Shown here: in pieces, positions 18,606 through 26,800 of the stretch
Position numbering within the stretch: position 1 is the first letter of the stretch
Layout: every line of letters begins with the position of its first letter
DNA from: JAUILH01 sp964230215
GTDB lineage: Bacteria; Bacteroidota; Bacteroidia; Flavobacteriales_D; JAUILH01
Direction of reading: 5' to 3'
Length of the DNA stretch: 64,000 bases
NCBI GenBank assembly: GCA_964230215.1
Contig: CAXRGQ010000006.1
Span: 558,001-622,000, forward strand
Position numbers and translations under genes: made by a program
The notes under the pieces: generated by a model
The model's input: only the letters and a program-made list of their open reading frames with translations
Told to the model about the DNA's origin: nothing
The model's database searches: none

Positions 18606-19062
18606 CGTTTTTCTTTGATTGCTTTGATGCATCTCGTACTGCATAGAAATAAAGCGAATGATGCATCACTTTAACACCCATAACATCTTCAATTGTAGCT
18701 TTTATTGTCTGAATTCTTGGGTCACAAAACTCCAGCACCTCACCAGTATCCGTGCAGATAACATGATCATGTTGTTTGTTTCCATGTGACTTTTCAAACT
18801 GCGCTTGATTTTTCCCGAACTGATGTTTCTGGACAAGATTACAGGCTATGAGCAATTCAATCGTGTTATACAAAGTCGCCCTACTAACTCGGTAATTCTT
18901 GTTCTTCATATTCACGTACAATGATTCTATATCAAAATGGCCATTGTAATCATAAATTTCACTCAGTATAGCAAATCGCTCTGGTGTCTTTCGGTGACCA
19001 TTTTGCTCTAAATAAGCGGAAAAAATTCCTTTTACTTTTTCGTGAATATCCTGTTCGAGCAT
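18598..19062 (-). CDS. Fur-family metal-responsive transcriptional repressor
   Basis: A 154-residue Fur-family regulator. The N-terminal winged helix is visible (RKTPERFAILSEIY, then RVSRATLYNTIELL), and the metal-binding region has HGNKQHDHVICTDTGEVLEF and later HHSLYFYAV. The first CxxC zinc pair of classical Fur is incomplete (C-T-D-T), and the usual C-terminal second pair is absent (VRDASKQ), so the structural zinc site is probably lacking. Whether it senses iron, zinc or peroxide cannot be told. A -7-like TAACTTTA occurs upstream on the same strand near 19085. Confidence 0.85.
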   Translation of the reverse strand: MLEQDIHEKVKGIFSAYLEQNGHRKTPERFAILSEIYDYNGHFDIESLYVNMKNKNYRVSRATLYNTIELLIACNLVQKHQFGKNQAQFEKSHGNKQHDHVICTDTGEVLEFCDPRIQTIKATIEDVMGVKVMHHSLYFYAVRDASKQSKKNDE

Positions 19063-19146
19063 CTATGAATATTAAAGTGTAAAGTTATGTTTTCTTGCTT
19101 TCATATCATAGCAATTTTGTCAACAATATCAAGCCATAATACACAT

Positions 19147-19174
19147 TTGAACTATGCAATAAAGTGTATATTTA
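19147..19174 (+). promoter_or_regulatory. Putative promoter, TTG - 17 bases - TATATTTA
   Basis: TTG at 19147-19149 and TATATTTA at 19167-19174 fit the Bacteroidota -33/-7 pattern with 17 bases between. The -7 box ends only 3 bases before the ATG at 19178, so the mRNA would be leaderless or nearly so. Confidence 0.45.
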
Positions 19175-19177
19175 GGC

Positions 19178-21901
19178 ATGGATTCATTTTTGGACAGGGT
19201 AGCAAATTTTTTGTTGGAAAAACACGGCAACAGAATGGAGGATCTTCAGCTGGTTTTTTCTGGAAAACGTTCCGGTACATTTTTTAAAAACCAGCTTAAA
19301 AATTCAAGTGAATCGGCTATTTGGCTTCCCAGAATCACTTCTATTAATGATTTTATTGAGAACCAATGCGAGTTGGAAATCTGTGACAGAATTGAACTCT
19401 TGTTTTCGTTCTACAAGGTTTACAGAAAGAGAACGCCGAATGGTGATGATTTTATCAACTTTATGAACTGGGCACCCACGGTCTTGTCTGATTTTGACGA
19501 TATCGATCGCTACTTGGTGGACCCTGAGGATATTTTTAGAAATCTAAAATCTGTTCGCGAATTGGAAAACTGGGACTTAGATAATTGGAGTTTTTCCAAG
19601 GACGAACTGGCTCCTTTGCAAGAACAATTTTTAAACTTTTGGGATGACCTTAAGCCTATGTATTCCGAACTCAATAAGCATCTTAGTGAAAACGGAAAAA
19701 TACGCTCTGCCCTCAGTTATAGATCTCTTGCAGGTAAGTTAAAGAATGATTCGTTTGATTTCAATTCACTCCCCTTCACCTACTTTATCGGACTAAATGC
19801 GCTATCGAATGCGGAAATATCCATTATTCTGCAATTACAAAAACAAAATAAAGCTGCGGTTATTTGGGATTATCAAGATGAAATAATCAACGATAAAATA
19901 CATGAGGCCGGGTATTTTATGCGGAAAAATATTGAAGTGCTTGGGAAAGGCGAACTTGCTCCTCCAGAAAATAGCACAACAACAAACGTGTCCGTCTACG
20001 CTAGTCCTAACAGCTATTCGCAAGTGCCCATTACGAGCAGTTTATTGGATACTCATGATGATTTAAACACAGCAGTAATCGCGTGTGATGAATCACTTAT
20101 AGAAAATCTTCATAAAGAACTTCCCCCACTTAATTTATCGCCCAATATAACTGCGGGAATCCCTATCACTCAATCCGCCTTGCACAATCTGATTATGGCA
20201 ATTTTGATGTGTAATATCAAACGTATTAACGCTAGCAGTAGCAGCATTCATTACAAAGATTATGTCGGAATTCTTCAGCATCCTTCCATTCAGGTTTTTG
20301 TGGAAAAATATGAAATTGATACTTCCAACATTGTGAATGATCTGGTGGATAAAAACATGCGATTCATTAATCAGGAGTTGCACAATTCCTTGTTATCTGC
20401 ACCACTTTTAGGGGACTTATTATTTGCCGTAAAATCGAATGAGGATTTAGAGACTTTTGTTAAACAGATCATTGGTTTTATAGAGAAATTAAAGGAGCTT
20501 ATAAAAGCAGACTCACATGAATATGAACAAGCCTTTCACGCGTATAATTTACAAGTTAAAATCCTAGAGACGATAAAGGAATTAGACTTTAAGATGCCGC
20601 TTACTGCCTATCAAATATTAATGAAGTTTTATGTTAACGAGTTTAAACTGTCCTACTTAGGTGAGCCTTTATCCGGTATACAGATTATGGGAATGCTTGA
20701 ATCACGGTCTCTTAACTTCAAGAAACTCATTTTGTTCGGTGCAAACGAGGGGAATTTACCGAGCAAACCCAACTTTCAAACCTTTATTCCCTTTGACCTA
20801 CGCGCTTATTTTAAATTACCAGGAAAGAAGAACAAAGAAGCTGTTCATGCCTATTATTTCTACCGTTTAATTTGGGGTGCAGATGAGGTCCATTTGATCT
20901 ACAATGCCAATACGAACGATGGCTCATCGGGTGAACCGAGCAGATATATCAAACAGCTGCAGTACAGTGACATTGTGTCGGAAATAAAGTTTATTGATCT
21001 GCCATTCAATAATCAAGATGCCGCTACACGCATCAAAAAAAATGCATTTATACTTTCTGCTCTAGATGACTTTATGATTAGGGGCATAAGCAGTACATCT
21101 ATAAATGATTACGTTAATTGCCCGTTTAATTTTGTACACAAAAACCTGCTTAAGATATATGAAAAAGACGAAATTGAGGAAGGTGTAAAAGCCTCTAGTT
21201 TCGGTAAAATCATTCACTCAACTTTAGAGATTTTCTATCAGAATAAGATGAATAGAATTCTTCAAGAGCAGGATTATGACAAGCTTGAAGAAGTAATCAG
21301 CAAGATTTTAAAAGATATCTATCTGGAGTTGTACCCTAAAGCTAATTTGACTCAGGGCAGAATATACATCAACTATAAAGTGTCTTTATCATACATTCTT
21401 AGATTCTTAAGACAAGAAAAAAGAAGCATTAAACAAGGGAATGAAATACAAATACTTGGCTTAGAAACCAAATTGTCAATTCCGTTTACTAAGCACTCCT
21501 TAAACAAAGAGATTAAGCTCAAAGGAACTATTGATAGAATAGATAGTTACAACGGCATCATCCGAGTGCTAGATTACAAGACCGGGACCGCTGCAAGCTA
21601 CGCTAAAAAGCCTGGTATTGATGAGTTGTTTAAAAATCCTGATGGGGACAAACTGTTGCAATTATATGTCTACGCCTTATTAGCCAGACAAGTGTATGCT
21701 GACCAAGATATTGTCTGCGATATTATATATCTGCGCGATTTGAATAAATCATATAAGTACGAGTTAAAGGTATCTGATGAGAAACTAGAAGAGTTTGAAA
21801 ACCAGCTCGGCCTGTGGGTAGCAGAACTTTATGATACTGACATGGATTTCGTTGAAGTCATCAACCCCAATAAACCTACTTTGTTAGGATATCAACAGTA
21901 G
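19178..21901 (+). CDS. AddB-like PD-(D/E)XK nuclease / inactive helicase
   Basis: A 907-residue protein of the AddB/RexB type. The N-terminal half resembles an inactivated UvrD-like helicase (LVFSGKRSGTFF near residue 25 in the position of Walker A, LILFGANEGNLPS near 520). The C-terminal third is a RecB-family nuclease: SSTSINDYVNCPFNFVHKNL, then GKIIHSTLE, KGTIDRID and VLDYKTG, which give the Asp...Asp-x-Lys catalytic residues. It is expected to work in double-strand break processing with an AddA/RecB-type helicase-nuclease, which is not in this window. The start at 19178 follows a -7 box directly. Confidence 0.85.
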   Translation: MDSFLDRVANFLLEKHGNRMEDLQLVFSGKRSGTFFKNQLKNSSESAIWLPRITSINDFIENQCELEICDRIELLFSFYKVYRKRTPNGDDFINFMNWAPTVLSDFDDIDRYLVDPEDIFRNLKSVRELENWDLDNWSFSKDELAPLQEQFLNFWDDLKPMYSELNKHLSENGKIRSALSYRSLAGKLKNDSFDFNSLPFTYFIGLNALSNAEISIILQLQKQNKAAVIWDYQDEIINDKIHEAGYFMRKNIEVLGKGELAPPENSTTTNVSVYASPNSYSQVPITSSLLDTHDDLNTAVIACDESLIENLHKELPPLNLSPNITAGIPITQSALHNLIMAILMCNIKRINASSSSIHYKDYVGILQHPSIQVFVEKYEIDTSNIVNDLVDKNMRFINQELHNSLLSAPLLGDLLFAVKSNEDLETFVKQIIGFIEKLKELIKADSHEYEQAFHAYNLQVKILETIKELDFKMPLTAYQILMKFYVNEFKLSYLGEPLSGIQIMGMLESRSLNFKKLILFGANEGNLPSKPNFQTFIPFDLRAYFKLPGKKNKEAVHAYYFYRLIWGADEVHLIYNANTNDGSSGEPSRYIKQLQYSDIVSEIKFIDLPFNNQDAATRIKKNAFILSALDDFMIRGISSTSINDYVNCPFNFVHKNLLKIYEKDEIEEGVKASSFGKIIHSTLEIFYQNKMNRILQEQDYDKLEEVISKILKDIYLELYPKANLTQGRIYINYKVSLSYILRFLRQEKRSIKQGNEIQILGLETKLSIPFTKHSLNKEIKLKGTIDRIDSYNGIIRVLDYKTGTAASYAKKPGIDELFKNPDGDKLLQLYVYALLARQVYADQDIVCDIIYLRDLNKSYKYELKVSDEKLEEFENQLGLWVAELYDTDMDFVEVINPNKPTLLGYQQ

Positions 21902-21979
21902 TAGTGTGAACAATTTTAATTTGTCCGCTTAAATCTTGCTCAGTCTTTTTATGAACTTGAGGGAAGAAAATCAGGCGAT

Positions 21980-22243
21980 ATGAAAGACAGAAAAATCATC
22001 AACTACGATTCAATTAATGAAAGTCTAAAGAAACAGATCTACAAGGATTACCCGAACGGATTCTTCCACCTAGCGCTTAAGATTCCTAAAGCCGACGGTT
22101 CTTACTTTCATGCATTCACATATGACACAAGCGACTGTGTTTATTTAATTAAACTGAACGAGCATTGGATGAAATCTCCCGATGATATGCTGAATGAAAT
22201 AGAAGAATATCGTCCCGAGTTAGGAACAGATTTTGAAGATTAA
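21980..22243 (+). CDS. Conserved hypothetical protein
   Basis: An 87-residue acidic protein with no signal peptide or membrane segment. Visible features are a basic N-terminus (MKDRKIINYDSINESLK), a central strand-rich part (FHLALKIPKADGSYFHAFTYDTSDCVYLIKL) read here as two halves, and an acidic end. I recall similar small proteins in Bacteroidota, without known function. Its stop abuts the stop of the next minus-strand gene with no gap. Confidence 0.55.
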   Translation: MKDRKIINYDSINESLKKQIYKDYPNGFFHLALKIPKADGSYFHAFTYDTSDCVYLIKLNEHWMKSPDDMLNEIEEYRPELGTDFED

Positions 22244-22489
22244 CTAAGCTTCCACTTCTTCAGTGATATAGCGCTTTCCTTTTCTCGTTAGTGCATATCC
22301 ACCATAACTCTGCGCCTTTCTAATATATTCTGCCAAGTACAACTTTGTGACATTATCGCCAAGATTAACATGGTATACTTCATCTTCTGACAACCCCTCC
22401 CAAAACTTCTTCTTGATTGTATCAAGATCAACTTGTCCGTTTTCCAAAATAATCTGCAATATCTTCTCGTCGTACTTATTTAAAATCAT
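22244..22489 (-). CDS. Small winged-helix-like hypothetical protein
   Basis: An 81-residue protein. Helical N-terminus YDEKILQIILENGQVDLD, then a middle helix and a short wing-like end GGYALTRKGKRYI suggest a winged-helix fold, so nucleic-acid binding is possible. No close family is recognised by eye. It converges on the hypothetical gene at 21980-22243, the two stop codons lying side by side. Confidence 0.5.
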   Translation of the reverse strand: MILNKYDEKILQIILENGQVDLDTIKKKFWEGLSEDEVYHVNLGDNVTKLYLAEYIRKAQSYGGYALTRKGKRYITEEVEA

Positions 22490-22612
22490 TCCTGTAGTCT
22501 TAAGGTTTGTGAGATATCAGATGTGATATCAGATAGCCAAAAGTATATATCCATAAACTATAATGCAATTTCTTTTATTCACAATTTGTTAACGTAATCA
22601 AAAAATAGGCAT

Positions 22613-22662
22613 AAAAAAACCTGGAAAGTTCTTAGCAGTTGTTGTTGTAAGGGCTTTCCAGG
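22613..22662 (-). terminator. Intrinsic terminator after the response regulator
   Basis: CCTGGAAAG (22620-22628) and CTTTCCAGG (22654-22662) form a perfect 9-base stem with a 25-base loop. On the minus strand the stem is followed by seven U residues (22619-22613). It lies 80 bases beyond the stop of the minus-strand response regulator gene and fits as its terminator. The loop is longer than usual. Confidence 0.6.
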
Positions 22663-22741
22663 CTAAACCTGCAAGGAAAATAAAAAGTTTTCTGAGCTGT
22701 GCTCTTATCTTATTGACGTAACTAAGGTTAAATGGTTGCTT

Positions 22742-23443
22742 CTATCCCGTAAATTTATACCCAACTCCTCTCACCGAATGAAAATATTGGGGGTTACGAG
22801 AGTCTTCTTCAAACAACTTCCTGTAACTCAGGATATAGTTGTCTATCGTTCTAGTCGTAGGATAGACGTCATATCCCCATATCGTTTCTAGAATATAGTC
22901 ACGTGAAACAACTTCATTTTTTTTATCTATTAAAAGCCTTAATAATTTAGCTTCTTTGGATGACATATTATATACGATCTTGTCATCTTCCGTCACTTCA
23001 AAGGTTATGAAATTAACAGAGGCTTTTCCAATTCTATAAACATTGGTGCTTTCATTAACATCTTTTCCTTTCCCCCTATTCACCAATACCTTAACTCTTA
23101 GCAGGAGCTCTTCAAGATTAAAAGGTTTTACTAAATAATCATCAGCACCACTTTTTAATCCAATTACTCGATCTTCTGCCGTACCTCTGGCACTCAAAAA
23201 CATAATAGGTGTGCTGCCATCTTCTAATCTTATGGTTTGACAGACATCAAAACCATTTATATCCGGAATCATCACGTCAAGGATAATCAAATCAAATCGC
23301 CCTTTTTTAAAAATTTTTATAGCCTCACTTCCTGTAATAGCAGTGACTACCTCATAGCCTTCCAATTCGAGATTAAGCTTTATACCCTCTAGGATGTGAG
23401 GTTCATCTTCTACTAAAAGAATTCTTGTTAAAGGTTGATTCAT
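22742..23443 (-). CDS. OmpR/PhoB-family response regulator
   Basis: A 233-residue two-component regulator. Receiver domain residues 1-120: acidic pocket in LLVEDEPH, phospho-acceptor Asp in DLIILDVMIPD (about residue 55), Thr/Ser in MFLSARG, Lys in YLVKPFN. The C-terminal winged helix (residues about 135-233) ends with the typical VRGVGYKF. No histidine kinase lies beside it, so it is an orphan in this window. A terminator follows at 22613-22662. The upstream 141 bases to the next divergent gene hold its promoter but no box was clear. Confidence 0.92.
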   Translation of the reverse strand: MNQPLTRILLVEDEPHILEGIKLNLELEGYEVVTAITGSEAIKIFKKGRFDLIILDVMIPDINGFDVCQTIRLEDGSTPIMFLSARGTAEDRVIGLKSGADDYLVKPFNLEELLLRVKVLVNRGKGKDVNESTNVYRIGKASVNFITFEVTEDDKIVYNMSSKEAKLLRLLIDKKNEVVSRDYILETIWGYDVYPTTRTIDNYILSYRKLFEEDSRNPQYFHSVRGVGYKFTG

Positions 23444-23584
23444 TTATCCTGATTAAATGTTTGTTCATACATCATTGTTAACATTCCAACATAAGCGCTA
23501 ACATGGTTAGTAATTTACATACAAAAATCGTAAATTGTTGCCTTCAATATTAATTTGTTGCACCAAAAATAAACACCTTTTAAG

Positions 23585-23803
23585 ATGAAAAAATTATCTA
23601 TACTATTTATTGGTCTTGGATTTAGCGCAGTTTCTGTTGCTCAAACAACTAAACCGACTGAAAAAGTGACTGCAAAAAAAGTGGAGTCTAAAGTCGTGAC
23701 AAAAAAAGTGGAAAAACAAACAGTTCCCGCTACTAACGGAAAAAGAGCTAAAGCAATTAGAAAGGAAGAGGCTCCTTTAAATAAGAAAGTTCAGAAGAAA
23801 TAA
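23585..23803 (+). CDS. Small Lys-rich secreted protein
   Basis: A 72-residue protein with a clear signal peptide (KKLSILFIGLGFSAVSVAQ) and a very basic mature part made of Lys/Val/Thr pieces such as KVTAKKVESKVVTKKVEKQ. No domain recognised. It lies 17 bases before the giant protease gene and may be co-transcribed. Low-complexity composition makes family assignment impossible by eye. Confidence 0.5.
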   Translation: MKKLSILFIGLGFSAVSVAQTTKPTEKVTAKKVESKVVTKKVEKQTVPATNGKRAKAIRKEEAPLNKKVQKK

Positions 23804-23820
23804 TACGAATAAACCCTGTT

Positions 23821-26800
23821 ATGATGAAACAACTAATTACTACGATTGCGAGTGTATTCTTGTTGACTCTGGGTGTAAACGCACAGCACACCATTGGTGG
23901 AACGCCATATGGTTTGACACAAAATAGTAGTTTACATGCCGCGTCTTCAGTTGCACTTACACCATTAAATCTCTCGCAGCTGAATGCGGAAGATGCACAA
24001 CATGATAAGGACGGTCATTGGCCGAGAATTGCGAAAGCGCAGTCGGTTAATCTTAACCTATCCAACTCTGGAACATGGGACAATTTGCCAAATGGAGATA
24101 GAATTTGGCGATTGAAAGTAGAAAGTAACAATGGTCAAGGATTAATCTTTTCCATGAATAACTTCTATTTACCTCCAGGTGCGAAATTATACGCATATTC
24201 TGAAGACGGAGTAGACGTTCTAGGTGCATTCACCTATGCTAACAACCCCACAAATGGGTATAAGGCAATTGGTATGATTCCTCAGAATGTTGCTTATCTA
24301 GAATATTATGAACCAGCTACAGTGCACGGTCAAGGTCACTTTACGATTTTCGAAATTGCACAGGCTTATAGAATATTATCACCTCAAGCAGCTGATGCTA
24401 GAGATTTTGGTGATTCTGATCCTTGTCAAGTGAATGTAAATTGTTCGCCAGAAGGAGATGATTGGCAAGATGAAAAAAGAGGTGTTGCAAGAATACTTCT
24501 TAAAGACGGAGCAAACTGGGGATGGTGTTCAGGATCATTAGTTAACAATACCGCTCAAGATTGTGCCCCTTACTTCTTAACTGCTCACCACTGTGGTGAA
24601 ACAAGTTCTGCTGCTGATAGAGCACAATGGTTCTTCTATTTTAATTATGAGTCAACAGGATGTTCGAACGGTACTAACCCTGTTCCGAACGCGTTTAGTC
24701 CTCCAGCAGGATTCTCTTATACGCAAGGATGTACTCAATTATCACATGCCAATGACGGTGGTGGAGTTTCAGGTTCTGACTACAAACTATTGAACCTTGA
24801 CAACCTTACTGTAACTGACATGGTGAACTGGAACTTATACCTTAATGGATGGGATGCTGGTGCCTACTCAAGCTTAAACACAGCTACAAGTATTCACCAC
24901 CCATCTGGGGACATCAAAAAGATTTCATCTACAACTGGAAATATTACTACTACACAGTGGAATGGTAATGGTTTACCATCGCACTGGTATATTCAGTGGA
25001 ACTCATCTACAAATGGTCATGGCGTAACAGAAGGTGGGTCTTCAGGTTCGCCATTATTCCATGATGCAGATGGTGCAGGTCCTCAGAATGGTAGAATTGT
25101 AGGTACATTAACAGGAGGTAGTTCTTACTGTGCTACACCTAACTCTCCAGATATGTACGGTAAAATGTCATATCACTGGGATCAAAATGCTAGCCCATTT
25201 GGTGGTCATTTAGAAGTTTGGTTAGATCCAGTTGGCGGTGGTTCAACTACTATAATGGACGGAACCTATCCTCCATGTGCTCCAACAGCACCAAACTGTG
25301 CTGCGAGTGCTTCTGCCACTAACGTGGTAGTTGGACAAGGTGTTTCGTTTACAGATAATTCAACAGGAATTCCAACATCATGGGATTGGGATTTTGGTGA
25401 TGGAAACAATTCTACACAACAAAACCCGACTCACTCGTACACTGCACCTGGAGTATATACGGTTACACTAACGGCAACTAATGCTCAGGGTTCTTGTACA
25501 ACAACACTTATAATAACAGTAACGGCTTCTACAGGTTGTGACACATTAAACTTCCCGCCTCCTGGTACCTTAACTGTATATACAGGAGGTAACGGTTACG
25601 TAACTGGCTGGAACACAACCTATGCAGACGCTTCTAAAGCAGAACTATTTAGTGCTTACGCTCCTTACACACATGTTACGGGTGGTTTATTCTACCTGTT
25701 TGGTGTTGTAGATGGAGGGTCAGGTGCATCTGTTGATTTCAATGTTTGGGATAACTCAGGTGCTGGTGGTTCACCAGGTGCTATTTTAGAATCGGTGAAT
25801 GTTACTATGAGTGACCTTGAAGCAATATTCGGTCAAGGTGGTCAAGGTTTACTTGAAATCACATTCAATGGACCAGTTAACGTTGGTGGGCCAGACTTCT
25901 ACATGGGTATTACAATGAACGGATTCGGTGCTAACGATAGTTTAGGTGTAGTTTCAAATACAAACGGTGACTCTAACCCAGCAACGGCTTGGGAAGAATG
26001 GGGCGCTGGTGCTGGCGGTGGCTGGTACGCTATGGATGATGCATCTAGCTGGGGTCTGGGAATTGGATTATTTATTTCTCCATTCATGACAGACTCGCCT
26101 CCAACTGCTGTTCCAAGTCCAGCTGGACAAACTGCTTGTGAAGGCCTAACAGTTAACTTTGATGGATCTTCATCAACAAACTATGACTCTTTAGAATGGG
26201 TGCTACCAGGTGGTACACCAAACGGAGGTATGGGTGTTAACTTAACATCACAATATAATACTGCTGGTACATATCCTGCATACCTAATCGCATACGGTGC
26301 ATGTGGGTCATTCCATGCTGATAGTATTAACAACTTTGTTATCAACCCATCTCCGACTGTTACAGCAACTACAATTGATGCAACTTGTCAGAGTGCAGAC
26401 GGTACGATTTCAGCGACTGCTACTGGTGGTTCGGGATCTGGTTATCAATATTCAATTGATGGTGGAACTAACTTCCAAGGGTCGGGTACGTTTAACGGTT
26501 TGACACCGGGTACTTATACAGTTTTGGTGGAAGACGGAAACGGTTGTCAAGGTTCGACGACAGTTACAATTAATGCTAACAACACACCTATAACGGTTAC
26601 AGCGACATCAACTGATGAGAATTGTGGCCAAAGTGACGGTACAATTACCATCAATGCCCCAGGTGCGACTCAATTCAGTATTAATGGAGGTATCAGCTTC
26701 CAAGGGTCTAACTCATTTACAGGTCTTTCGGCTGGTAACTATGATATTGCAGTTGAAGATGCTAACGGATGTACAGGTACTACAACAGTTACGGTAAATG

